A DNA stretch of 64,000 bases from Ricordea florida (lineage: Eukaryota > Cnidaria > Anthozoa > Corallimorpharia > Ricordeidae): assembly GCA_949710005.1 (NCBI GenBank), contig OX453281.1, forward strand, positions 25,877,339 to 25,941,338. The letters are read 5' to 3'. The position numbers were made by a program, and so were the translations under genes. Under the pieces are notes generated by a model, which worked only from the letters and a program-made list of their open reading frames with translations, was not told the DNA's origin and searched no databases. The first letter of the stretch is position 1, and each line of letters begins with the position of its first letter. Shown piece by piece: positions 1 to 7,936 of this stretch.

Positions 1-2
1 GA

Positions 3-1727
3 TACTATGAAGGGGCAAACTTTGATCTTTTGGCTAGGAAGGGAGTGTTCCCCTATGATTGGTTTGATGGCTTTGACAAGTTACAAGTGTCCAGTCTACC
101 ACCCAAGGATGAGTTCTATTCGATACTATACGACACTGACATATCGGATGACGAGTATCAACATGCTGGAAACGTGTGGGAGACCTTTGATATGAGAAGT
201 TTCAGGGATTACCATGACTTGTATCTCAAAACAGATGTGATCCTGTTGGCTGACGTCTTTGAGAATTTCAGAGGGGTTTGTATGAAGAACTATGGGTTGG
301 ATCCAGCATGGCATTATACTGCACCTGGACTGGCTTGGGATGCTACGCTGAAGATCACCAAGGTTGAGTTGGAGCTTTTGAGGGATCCCGATATGCTGAT
401 TATGGTGGAGAATGGTATCAGAGGTGGAATCTCAACGATCTCTACCAGGTATGGGAAGGCCAATAATCGATACATGAAGAACTATAATCCCAGGTTGCCT
501 ACAAAATTCATCACCTATTTAGATGCGAATGGACTCTATGGGTATGCAATGACCAAGGCGTTACCAACCCACGGTTTTGAGTGGATGAGTGATCAAGAGT
601 TGGTAGACTGGAGGAACCATCCATGCATATTGGAGGTGGACTTGGAGTACCCGTTGGAGTTACACGATCTTCACAATGATTATCCGTTGGCTCCAGAGAG
701 GTTGGATGTTGATGGGGTTGTTAAGTTGGTTCCCAATTTGAGATCCAAGAAGAAGTACATTCTACACCACGAAGCTTTGAAACAGTACTTGTCGCTGGGG
801 TTGAAGTTAACCAAGGTTCACAGAGGGATCAAGTTCGAGGAGTCGGAATGGATGAGGTCCTACATTGACTTGAACAATAGTTTGAGAGCCAGGGCTGAGA
901 ACGATTTCGAAAAGGACTTCTTCAAGTTGATGAACAACGCAGTGTTTGGCAAGACCATAGAGAACATTAGGAAGAGGGTGGATATACAGTTGGTCACTGA
1001 GGAGAAGAAAGCGCGTAAGTTGATTGTGAAGCCAAACTTCCATCACAGGAACATCTTTTGCAAGGATCTGACCGCCTTCCACATGAAGAGAACGAAATTG
1101 CTCTTTGATAAGCCCATTTACTTGGGACTGTCCATTCTGGATCTGAGCAAGACTGTCATGTACGATTTCCATTACAGGTACATAAAGCCCAAGTATGGGG
1201 AGAAGGCCAAGTTGCTGTTCACAGACACGGATTCTTTAGCTTATGTGATAGAGACGGAGGACTTTTACAGGGACATCAGTCCAGATGTGAGGGTTAAATT
1301 TGACACCAGCAATTACCCCACGGAGCATCCATCCGGGATTGAGACCGGAGTGAACAAAAAGGTCGGAGGGATGTTCAAAGATGAGGCTGGTGGTGAACAG
1401 ATCACGGAATTTGTGGGTCTGAGGGCTAAATTGTATGCTTTCAAGACGGACAAGGAGAAGGAAGTCAAGAAGTGTAAGGGTGTTAACAAGGCAGTGGTTA
1501 GCAAAAGCATAAGTTTCCAAGATTACAAGACTTGCCTTTTCAGTGGCCAATCCCAGAGACGGAAGATGAACACCATAAGGAGTCATAACCATGACATCTA
1601 CACTGAAACCATCAACAAGATAGCATTATCACGCGAGGACGATAAACGTGTGATAATGGAAGACGGGGTAAACACGTATGCACATGGTCATTTCAGAACG
1701 CTAGAAGGTGGTGATTCAGTGTCTTGA
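3..1727 (+). CDS. Protein-primed family B DNA polymerase, C-terminal part (pPolB)
   Basis: The frame is open from base 3, so the gene begins left of the window and only about 575 residues are present. It should replicate the element by protein priming. An exonuclease-type segment (DVILLADVFENFR, near 234-272) is followed by the three polymerase motifs: A with YLDANGLYGYAM (about 515-552), B with KLMNNAVFGKTIEN (about 925-966) and C with LFTDTDSLAY (about 1214-1243), which holds the catalytic D-x-D. The order and the wording DxNxLYG and FTDTDS fit the DNA_pol_B_2 family of Polintons. The last 40 bases overlap the 3' end of the integrase gene, which runs the other way. No frameshift or stop is seen in the visible part. 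Confidence 0.92.
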   Translation, partial: YYEGANFDLLARKGVFPYDWFDGFDKLQVSSLPPKDEFYSILYDTDISDDEYQHAGNVWETFDMRSFRDYHDLYLKTDVILLADVFENFRGVCMKNYGLDPAWHYTAPGLAWDATLKITKVELELLRDPDMLIMVENGIRGGISTISTRYGKANNRYMKNYNPRLPTKFITYLDANGLYGYAMTKALPTHGFEWMSDQELVDWRNHPCILEVDLEYPLELHDLHNDYPLAPERLDVDGVVKLVPNLRSKKKYILHHEALKQYLSLGLKLTKVHRGIKFEESEWMRSYIDLNNSLRARAENDFEKDFFKLMNNAVFGKTIENIRKRVDIQLVTEEKKARKLIVKPNFHHRNIFCKDLTAFHMKRTKLLFDKPIYLGLSILDLSKTVMYDFHYRYIKPKYGEKAKLLFTDTDSLAYVIETEDFYRDISPDVRVKFDTSNYPTEHPSGIETGVNKKVGGMFKDEAGGEQITEFVGLRAKLYAFKTDKEKEVKKCKGVNKAVVSKSISFQDYKTCLFSGQSQRRKMNTIRSHNHDIYTETINKIALSREDDKRVIMEDGVNTYAHGHFRTLEGGDSVS

Positions 1728-2677
1728 GGTACAAATTGAAGCTCTTCACGAACGAATCCCCGTTTTGGACCTCCACTCAAATAATACAAGACTGGTTGAC
1801 CCGGTTCGATTATGGTTCGAGCCAAATCATAGACTTCAAGACTCCATATGGGATCAGTAGCCCTTCGTTTGTCTCCACCTTCATCTTCACCGGGGGCATA
1901 AAGATACCTGACTTGAACATCTGGAGGTAACCTCTTCTCATTCAACCCCACAGGCCGCTTGTAGTCTGGAGTTTTGGTGTCAATCGAGTCCATTTTCAAA
2001 GCTTCGTTGGGCTCTTTACCAGTAATACGGGTGGTCTCACTGTTGAGGGTCTTCATGATGGCGGGCAATCTATTCACCCAAACCGTGGATCGGGTATCAC
2101 TAATCATCTCTTGAGCGTATTGATGGCTGAATAGCTTCTCACCGAGAGTCCTGTTGGCCCTCTCCACAAAAGCTTGAGCTCTATGATTCCCAGCTTCACT
2201 ACGCTGGATTGTGACTTGATGCTTTTTCATAAGAGTTGTTACATCACCCTTGAATTCTGTTCCCGGATCCACCATTAATGTTTGTGGCCACTTCAACTTA
2301 CGGGAATAAATCCGTTGAAAGGCATTGGCAACTTCACCACTCTCCTTTGAGGTCAATGGTTCGGCATCCTTGTATCTTGACGCGATATCAATCACGACTA
2401 AGGCATAGCGGTATGTTTTTCTTCTCACTGTATCGTGAGGAAGAAACAACAAGTCCGCCTGATGAATCTGGTTAGGCTTATTCACACTCCAATGTGGCCT
2501 GGGTATATACTTGGGGGCTGGGAGGTAAATTTGCCACAAGGCTTGCTTCTCCAACCACCCTTTGGCGACCTTTTCACTAACTTTGGCTGCTTTTGCCAAT
2601 TTGGGTATGGCTGAGTATCCTTTCCAGTATCCATCAGTGGAGTAATATAATCGATTTAAAACGTTAGAATCAGTCAT
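1688..2677 (-). CDS. Retrovirus-like (rve) integrase of the Polinton
   Basis: This 329-residue protein should insert the element into host DNA. Residues 1-75 resemble a small DNA-binding helix-turn-helix. The core follows: first Asp in HQADLLFLP, second in VDPGTEF, and Glu in AFVERANRTL, with 34 residues between the second Asp and the Glu (retroviral integrases have 35). A basic C-terminal part ending in a GGPKRGFVREEL-like stretch may be an SH3/chromo-like domain. The gene runs towards the polymerase and overlaps its end by 40 bases. Its start codon lies only 26 bases from the start of the capsid gene on the other strand, so that short gap must hold signals for both. All catalytic residues are present. 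Confidence 0.9.
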   Translation of the reverse strand: MTDSNVLNRLYYSTDGYWKGYSAIPKLAKAAKVSEKVAKGWLEKQALWQIYLPAPKYIPRPHWSVNKPNQIHQADLLFLPHDTVRRKTYRYALVVIDIASRYKDAEPLTSKESGEVANAFQRIYSRKLKWPQTLMVDPGTEFKGDVTTLMKKHQVTIQRSEAGNHRAQAFVERANRTLGEKLFSHQYAQEMISDTRSTVWVNRLPAIMKTLNSETTRITGKEPNEALKMDSIDTKTPDYKRPVGLNEKRLPPDVQVRYLYAPGEDEGGDKRRATDPIWSLEVYDLARTIIEPGQPVLYYLSGGPKRGFVREELQFVPQDTESPPSSVLK

Positions 2678-2703
2678 TTACAAAAAGAACATAAGCATTT
2701 AAA

Positions 2704-3939
2704 ATGGCTTCCATACCAAGCATTCTTGATGTCAATCGCGTTCCAAGGACTCGCGAAGGTTTGAAGGCTATGACGTCATTAAATAGGGTCACACTAAACC
2801 CATCGTCAGCCGAACCTGGTGAGACGCTGTACATTGAAATACCAAGATTGAGTGAAAATCTTGTGATTGTGCCTGGTAGCGTCTATATAACCTTTGATAT
2901 GGTTGTGACCGGGCACAAAGACAACACTCTTGTTAATAATTTGGGAAGGAATCTGATTTCACAGTATAAGGTTCTATTTGGTGGTGAAGTCGTCGAGGAT
3001 CTTGGTAGATTTGATTTGTTCAAGACTTACCACGACTTGTTTCTGACCACAGAAGACCGTGAGAATAGATTGAGACAGGGCATATCTGATGTTAACATAA
3101 GGAGGATTAGGACCAATGCGGGCAACAAAGATACATCAAAAGCAAGGGACAATACGTTAGCTGTGATTCACAACACTAGGTACGCCATTCCATTAGATCA
3201 CACAATCCTCAAAGATCATGGCGTATTTTACCCAATAGGATTACTCCATCCACTTAGATTTGAATTGACGTTGGCCAAAGTTTCTGATGTTGTGGTTTAT
3301 TCAAACCGTGAAGCACCGCCTGATTACAAATTAATAAACATGGAGATGGAGTACCAGTGCATATCAAGCAATCCTTTGGCAAGTCAGGCTGTTACGTCTT
3401 ACACAAATGGGAAAGGGTTCACGTATGAAAAGGTACTTCTTCACAAAACCTTCACAATCTCTGAGGCTAATGATTCTGTGATAAATCAGCATGTCAATGT
3501 GCCGAGGAGATCCATGACTGGCATACTATGTCTTTTCACCGCCCCTCATGCAGAAGGCCTCAGGGACTCTGAGATGTTTGCAAACCCAAAGATCACGTCA
3601 GTCAAGATTGACATAGATGGAGTGCCCAACCAAGTTTATTTGAAAGGTATGATGGCGACTGATTTGTGGCAATCCATCATTAAGCGAGTTGGCCTTAGTG
3701 ATTCAATCGATGAAGCTGATTTCTACACAGATAAGTTCGCTTTGTGGATTGACCTGAGGACTTATCCAGACAACGATATCCATGGAAGTGGTTTGTACAT
3801 TCACGCTACTCGTGATGGGGTGACTTTGGAAATTAAGAGAGAAAAGGTAGGCACTAGAGTTCTTACGTGTCATATGTTTGTTATTGCTGACGCGGTCATG
3901 AGCATTGTTAGTGGTGGTCTAAAGGAGATTAGATATTAA
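2704..3939 (+). CDS. Putative major capsid protein (double jelly-roll candidate)
   Basis: A 411-residue beta-rich protein without membrane segments. It belongs to a family I have seen repeatedly as an uncharacterised Polinton-linked protein in cnidarian genomes; typical wording includes SLNRVTLNPSSAEPGETL near the start, NNLGR around residue 80, and FYTDKFALWIDLRTYPDN and TCHMFVIAD near the end. The call as capsid protein is inference: length fits a hexon-like double jelly roll, and the gene directly precedes the packaging ATPase, a common Polinton pair. The start ATG is 26 bases from the divergent integrase start. A 9-bp-stem hairpin follows the stop (3953-3980). Alternative: another abundant virion protein. 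Confidence 0.6.
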   Translation: MASIPSILDVNRVPRTREGLKAMTSLNRVTLNPSSAEPGETLYIEIPRLSENLVIVPGSVYITFDMVVTGHKDNTLVNNLGRNLISQYKVLFGGEVVEDLGRFDLFKTYHDLFLTTEDRENRLRQGISDVNIRRIRTNAGNKDTSKARDNTLAVIHNTRYAIPLDHTILKDHGVFYPIGLLHPLRFELTLAKVSDVVVYSNREAPPDYKLINMEMEYQCISSNPLASQAVTSYTNGKGFTYEKVLLHKTFTISEANDSVINQHVNVPRRSMTGILCLFTAPHAEGLRDSEMFANPKITSVKIDIDGVPNQVYLKGMMATDLWQSIIKRVGLSDSIDEADFYTDKFALWIDLRTYPDNDIHGSGLYIHATRDGVTLEIKREKVGTRVLTCHMFVIADAVMSIVSGGLKEIRY

Positions 3940-3952
3940 GCCGCTGTATGGT

Positions 3953-3980
3953 TTTCTTCTCACGATGTCACGAGAAGAAA
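3953..3980 (+). terminator. Hairpin after the putative capsid gene
   Basis: A perfect 9-bp stem (TTTCTTCTC at 3953-3961, GAGAAGAAA at 3972-3980) with a 10-base loop lies 13 bases after the capsid stop codon and 31 bases before the ATPase start. A role in 3' end formation is inferred from position and similarity to hairpins at other gene ends of this element. Confidence 0.4.
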
Positions 3981-4011
3981 CATCAATCTAAAGGGATTCA
4001 TGTAGTGAGTA

Positions 4012-4650
4012 ATGATGAACGAACTCAGAGATCTGATCCCATTCAATTGCATCATCACTGGTCCCACGAATTGTGGAAAGACCCAATACATAGTGGAGCA
4101 GCTTCGAGGTCACTATAGGCAAGTGTTTGATTATATTGTGTTGATTTGTCCAACATATGCCCACAACAAGACGTATAGAGGCTTTGCCAAAGGGGAAAAA
4201 CGATTCTTTGTACTGTCGCCAGATGCCAGTGATCATGACGAAATCAACAATTTGTTGATGGACTGTGAATCGTTCTTCTCGGGTACCAATACGCTCCTAA
4301 TTTTGGACGACTGTGCCGTTTCCAAGGATCTGAAGAATAGGTCCAACAAATTCATCGGTTTGGCCTTCTCTGGGAGACACGTAGGGATATCAGTGTGGGT
4401 TCTCACTCAGCAACTGACATCCATAGCCAAACCATTCCGTGAAAATGTAGCTTGTGTGGTCTCATTTCACAATCCATCTCAAACGGCGATGAAGATGCTT
4501 TTCGAGGAGTATGGCGGGGACCTGGATGCTGAAACGTGGAAGAAACTCAAGAAGCACCTTATGAATGAAAAGTATGCCAGGCTATGCTTCTCCCTCAGAC
4601 ATCCATTCCAAAACTATTTAGAAATACCGGCTCTAACGGCACAATCATGA
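4012..4650 (+). CDS. Genome-packaging ATPase, A32/FtsK-HerA-like
   Basis: A 212-residue P-loop ATPase expected to pump the element's DNA into capsids. Walker A is GPTNCGKT at residues 17-24 and Walker B is TLLILDD at 94-100. A Q-rich LTQQLTS segment (131-137) sits where a sensor strand is expected, and a GRHVGISVW strand precedes it. Size and motif spacing fit the short packaging ATPases of Polintons and related viruses. Two ATGs in tandem open the frame. The stop overlaps the start of the next gene by ATGA, suggesting co-expression. It lies directly after the putative capsid gene. Confidence 0.87.
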   Translation: MMNELRDLIPFNCIITGPTNCGKTQYIVEQLRGHYRQVFDYIVLICPTYAHNKTYRGFAKGEKRFFVLSPDASDHDEINNLLMDCESFFSGTNTLLILDDCAVSKDLKNRSNKFIGLAFSGRHVGISVWVLTQQLTSIAKPFRENVACVVSFHNPSQTAMKMLFEEYGGDLDAETWKKLKKHLMNEKYARLCFSLRHPFQNYLEIPALTAQS

Positions 4651-5195
4651 CAACGCCTGAAGAAATCATGAATGGTCAAACTGCAGTGGCGGAACAATCG
4701 CCGCCAACCATGAACGTCGATGATGTGAAAGCTAAAAGAGAAGAGCTGGCAATACTAACTTCTCTCGGCTCTAGCAAGGAGTATCTTGGCGTTCAGATGG
4801 CTCTAGGTGATGTCCACAGATTGTCGGATAGGGACGTAGAGAAGTACTACAAGAGGTACAAGATGGTGTCAGGTAAGAATGTGGCTGAAGGACTATTTGA
4901 TCCTCCTCTACATCTATTGGCCAGACTAGTCAACTGGTCTCTTAGTAGTTACGGTGGAATAGATGATCCAGATGCTTTGGTAAAGGATTGGAAGAACAAC
5001 CAGTTGATCAAGCAGTCGCTGTCAGAATATTCTGGTTCAATAGTAGTACATGGTGGTGTGATTGTTACGTTATTGATAATAGCCATTACCGCTCTCAAGC
5101 ATTTCAAACTAAAAGAGCCTAGTCCCCCAGCTACATTGTACGACATGGCTAACGCGGATGAAGATTGGGGTGAGGGCGTTGACACTGTTCGGTGA
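4647..5195 (+). CDS. Polinton protein of unknown function with one membrane segment
   Basis: The frame is open further upstream, but the ATG at 4647 overlaps the ATPase stop (ATGA) and is the likely start, giving 182 residues. Residues 1-130 are hydrophilic with a helical stretch around 25-80. Residues 131-150 (SIVVHGGVIVTLLIIAITAL) form a clear single transmembrane helix followed by a short charged tail. I do not recognise a family. Position between the ATPase and a row of other small membrane proteins suggests a virion or membrane-associated role, which is inference. Confidence 0.72.
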   Translation: MTTPEEIMNGQTAVAEQSPPTMNVDDVKAKREELAILTSLGSSKEYLGVQMALGDVHRLSDRDVEKYYKRYKMVSGKNVAEGLFDPPLHLLARLVNWSLSSYGGIDDPDALVKDWKNNQLIKQSLSEYSGSIVVHGGVIVTLLIIAITALKHFKLKEPSPPATLYDMANADEDWGEGVDTVR

Positions 5196-5257
5196 AAAAA
5201 TTGAAAACGATCTTGGAAGGGTTCGGTGTGAAGGCATACTCGAAAGAGATCGAAAAC

Positions 5258-6127
5258 ATGTCTCAGAGAACAAACTCAACTTCCTCAAATGGTTCAATGA
5301 CGTCACTGAAAACTCTTTTTGTACCCATCGACGCGGATGACTTCGATTGGGACAGTATTGAGATAGAAGCTCCAGTGAAGAAAGGCAACTACTCATTTTC
5401 AAGTCTTATTGTTCGGGATGGTGATGGTGAAGCCTGCAATCTAGCTTTCCAATTGGCTGACCAAAACATATTTGGCCTCAAATGGAACAATGGCCCTGAG
5501 AACAAAAAGCCTCAGTCTGGTATCAAATTCACCTATTTGCTGCGTGACGATGAGACTCGAGACAGGTTTGACGTCATCATAGACAAAGTAGCTAAAGACA
5601 TTGAGAGATTCTACGCTGATGAGACCATTCGCAAGAACATGCCCAAATTGAGTAAAATTCAGCTCGACACTATGAAGAAAGGGGACACAATTGATTTGAT
5701 CAAACCATCGTATACCACAAATGAAAACGGTAATACGTGTGTATACCCTGAATTCAACACAAGCGGACGTGGTGATAAACTAAAAAACTACACAACATTC
5801 ATAGGCCGAAAGAAGAGTGACAGATGGAGTGATTACATCCAGACGGATGCAGACGATGATCGTACCAAGGCATGCGCAACAGTTTCATTGAGAATCAGAG
5901 GGATAACATTTGGCGCCTGTGGAACTGGGATGAGTTGCATTGCCAATGTAAAATATGTGGTTCAAGCAATCAAACTAAGCAAACCCATGGAAGAAGAAAG
6001 GGTTCAAGAAGACAATGTTTTTGCACACATGGGTTTTGAAGAAGACTCTGAGGAAGAAGAGGAGGAAGTTGTGGAAGAACAGCCCCCAACTCCACCAAGA
6101 ATGTTGAAGGGTAAGAAGAAGAAATAA
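5258..6127 (+). CDS. Soluble Polinton protein with acidic tail, possible ssDNA-binding protein
   Basis: The open frame runs from 5192 through a GTG codon; the first ATG is at 5258, giving 289 residues. The body (about 15-245) has alternating strands and no membrane segment. A C-terminal Glu/Asp run (EEDSEEEEEEVVEE) is followed by a proline-rich piece and a basic KGKKKK end. A beta-rich body plus an acidic tail is common in single-stranded DNA-binding proteins, and a protein-primed replicon would need one, but no specific motif proves this. Related unnamed proteins seem to occur in other cnidarian Polintons (from memory). Alternative: a virion core protein. Confidence 0.72.
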   Translation: MSQRTNSTSSNGSMTSLKTLFVPIDADDFDWDSIEIEAPVKKGNYSFSSLIVRDGDGEACNLAFQLADQNIFGLKWNNGPENKKPQSGIKFTYLLRDDETRDRFDVIIDKVAKDIERFYADETIRKNMPKLSKIQLDTMKKGDTIDLIKPSYTTNENGNTCVYPEFNTSGRGDKLKNYTTFIGRKKSDRWSDYIQTDADDDRTKACATVSLRIRGITFGACGTGMSCIANVKYVVQAIKLSKPMEEERVQEDNVFAHMGFEEDSEEEEEEVVEEQPPTPPRMLKGKKKK

Positions 6128-6167
6128 GCAGCTATCCAAATAGGGGGTTGGGTGGGATCTGACAGTT

Positions 6168-6190
6168 TCCTAGTATACAACTTACTAGGA
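6168..6190 (+). terminator. Hairpin in the gap after the acidic-tail gene
   Basis: An 8-bp perfect stem (TCCTAGTA at 6168-6175, TACTAGGA at 6183-6190) with a 7-base loop lies in the 101-base gap between two genes. A 3' end or processing role is inferred only from position. Confidence 0.35.
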
Positions 6191-6228
6191 GACTTAAAGC
6201 TTACAGTAGATTACCTTACAACGACAAT

Positions 6229-6621
6229 ATGTCTGAAGAAACAGGTCAGGTTGAGCAAATCACTAGAGAGCCTTCTGTCAAAACCAAGGTCAAAGACCCC
6301 AAGAGAGTTCAGGCTGGTAGAACGTTATCGGAAAAGAACAAGAGGGCTAGAGAGGCTTTGAAACGTGAAGAGGAAAGGGAGAAGAAAGAGAGCGAAAAGG
6401 AAGAGGATAAGGGTAATTCTGGTGGTGGGAGAGGTGGTTGGAAGCCGTATCAAACTATCTTTTTAGCCATAGGTGCAATTGGCCTCGCCGCCTACAGCCT
6501 ATGGACCAACTATCGAGACAGGATACCTGACTTGCATTTTCCATCGAAACCCAAAGTCACAGAAAGTCAGCCCGTGGCCAGCAAAGCAGAGGAAACCGAT
6601 TTAAAAGATGATGTGTTATAA
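6229..6621 (+). CDS. Small Polinton protein: charged N-terminus plus one membrane helix
   Basis: 130 residues. Residues 20-62 are very rich in Lys, Glu and Arg and likely helical; a short glycine-rich linker (63-70) leads to a hydrophobic helix at about 75-92 (TIFLAIGAIGLAAYSLW). The C-terminal 35 residues are polar. The next gene starts seven bases after the stop. I do not recognise the family; the layout suggests a single-pass membrane protein with a basic/acidic coiled domain, possibly contacting DNA or capsid. Confidence 0.68.
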   Translation: MSEETGQVEQITREPSVKTKVKDPKRVQAGRTLSEKNKRAREALKREEEREKKESEKEEDKGNSGGGRGGWKPYQTIFLAIGAIGLAAYSLWTNYRDRIPDLHFPSKPKVTESQPVASKAEETDLKDDVL

Positions 6622-6627
6622 TTCAAA

Positions 6628-6849
6628 ATGACTGAGAATAAGCTCATAAAGACAGTTACTGGCTCTGCATTGCTCGTTGGATTGTCAGCTGGGATGGGCT
6701 GGCTTGGCAAAAAGGCTCTTCGGGAGTCGTTCATCGGTGACCCATCGACCAGTATCATGAACTATGCCAAATGGGTAGGTGTGCTGACTATAGCCATGTA
6801 TGTCAAAACCTATTTAGAGGATCAGAAGATACTACCCACAGGTGATTGA
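6628..6849 (+). CDS. 73-residue Polinton protein with two hydrophobic segments
   Basis: The ATG follows AAAA seven bases after the previous stop. Two hydrophobic stretches (about 10-25, glycine rich, and 45-60) suggest a small two-pass membrane protein. Its stop (6847-6849) lies two bases before the next ATG at 6852. No family recognised. It is part of a run of small membrane-segment genes from 4647 to 7659. Confidence 0.6.
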   Translation: MTENKLIKTVTGSALLVGLSAGMGWLGKKALRESFIGDPSTSIMNYAKWVGVLTIAMYVKTYLEDQKILPTGD

Positions 6850-6851
6850 AC

Positions 6852-7238
6852 ATGCCTTTGAGTTTCACTGAAGCAATTAAAGATGCCCAAACTGATTACA
6901 TTATTGATCTTATGAGACACATAAGACAATCATACGTTGATGCTTTGCATGAAACTGAGTATCTCTCTGTTGTGAGAAATTCAGAGGTTGAAATCGACCC
7001 CATGCCTAGTAACAGAGAGCTTATCGAATGGTATTTCAAACTTGGAAATAGACAATTTCATCATGCCACGGAGCCTAGACTGGTAAGCTATCTTTTGAGA
7101 GATATGGATAAGGAACTTGATGAGACCAACAAAAAGTCAGAACAACCACGACTAGGCCCACACCCACTGGTGTCATTTACGCTTGGAGTGTTGACATCGA
7201 TCGCGTTATACACAGGCTCGAAATTGTTTAAGAAGTAG
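6852..7238 (+). CDS. Polinton protein of unknown function with C-terminal membrane anchor
   Basis: The open frame starts at a TTG at 6846, but ATG 6852 is preferred (128 residues). Residues 1-95 are mixed helical and charged. Residues about 103-122 (HPLVSFTLGVLTSIALYTGS) form a hydrophobic helix followed by KLFKK, a typical tail anchor. No catalytic motif is visible. It sits two bases after the preceding gene and 16 bases before the next. Confidence 0.65.
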   Translation: MPLSFTEAIKDAQTDYIIDLMRHIRQSYVDALHETEYLSVVRNSEVEIDPMPSNRELIEWYFKLGNRQFHHATEPRLVSYLLRDMDKELDETNKKSEQPRLGPHPLVSFTLGVLTSIALYTGSKLFKK

Positions 7239-7254
7239 GACAACAAATGGATAA

Positions 7255-7659
7255 ATGGCGACTATAGCAATTATGCTTGGAGGGGCAGTCCTCAACGCAA
7301 CAGCCTTCATTGGTGGAAACTATTTAGCAAAAGTCATTAGCGGCTCGTCTTCGGCCGATCTCCAACTTGAAAGGGAGAGGCATGACAAAGCCATGGAGAA
7401 GTACCAGAAAGACTATGCTGCTTATCAAGAGAGACGAACGGCTTATATTGACTTTGAGAACCGTAGGAAGGGTGATGAGAATCAAGCCTCTGAGAACATA
7501 TCAAAGACGGACGAAGCGCTAAGATTGTACAATCAAATGGGCAATCCCCCCAAATTCTCAGACTATTACCGACCCAACTCAGATCAAAAAACCGGGGAAA
7601 TGGTCTACGTTTCTGGTGGGATGTTAGCCTTGGGATACATTGCCAGCAAGTGGATATGA
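7255..7659 (+). CDS. Polinton protein with hydrophobic ends and a charged coiled middle
   Basis: 134 residues. A hydrophobic N-terminal helix (about 3-25), a long charged helical middle rich in Lys, Glu, Arg and Tyr (34-100), and a second hydrophobic helix at the very C-terminus (115-134). This hairpin-like layout could span or bridge a membrane. The stop codon overlaps the ATG of the next gene (7656). No family recognised. Confidence 0.65.
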   Translation: MATIAIMLGGAVLNATAFIGGNYLAKVISGSSSADLQLERERHDKAMEKYQKDYAAYQERRTAYIDFENRRKGDENQASENISKTDEALRLYNQMGNPPKFSDYYRPNSDQKTGEMVYVSGGMLALGYIASKWI

Positions 7660-7895
7660 TGACTCCCCATGAGTATGTCAAGTTGGTGGGGACCAGAGCT
7701 GAACAATTGCAGATGGGTAGTAAACCAATGATAGACTGGCCATTTGATTTCAACCCTATAGCCATTGCCAAGAGTGAACTCAAACAGCGCGTTTTGCCCC
7801 TTGCTATAATTAGAAAGATCCCGGACTGCAATTCAAAGACTGGTTTCCGCGACGAGATATGGGACCCAAACGACATGCATATACGAGACTTTTGA
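7656..7895 (+). CDS. 79-residue Polinton protein of unknown function
   Basis: Two ATGs in a row (7656, 7659) overlap the preceding stop; a GTG at 7650 is in frame but less likely. The product is soluble, without membrane segments or Cys pairs, and includes PMIDWPFDFNP and IWDPNDMHIRDF stretches. I do not recognise it. Tight overlap with its neighbour supports it as a real gene. Confidence 0.55.
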   Translation: MMTPHEYVKLVGTRAEQLQMGSKPMIDWPFDFNPIAIAKSELKQRVLPLAIIRKIPDCNSKTGFRDEIWDPNDMHIRDF

Positions 7896-7910
7896 AATCA
7901 ATTTAGAAGC

Positions 7911-7936
7911 TGCCATATTCAACTTCAAATATGGCA
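7911..7936 (+). promoter_or_regulatory. Hairpin enclosing the start codon of the next gene
   Basis: A perfect 9-bp stem, TGCCATATT (7911-7919) and AATATGGCA (7928-7936), with an 8-base loop. The ATG of the following gene (7931) lies inside the right arm. In RNA this could affect start access; in DNA it is a boundary palindrome. Function is inference. Confidence 0.4.

Noticed and set aside
807-1592. Frames on the - strand inside the polymerase gene
   Set aside because: Antisense shadows of a strongly conserved coding region with no family resemblance.
5192-5257. GTG start for the acidic-tail protein, and similar non-ATG starts at 6846, 7650 and 12531
   Set aside because: An in-frame ATG a few codons downstream is available in each case and fits gene spacing better.
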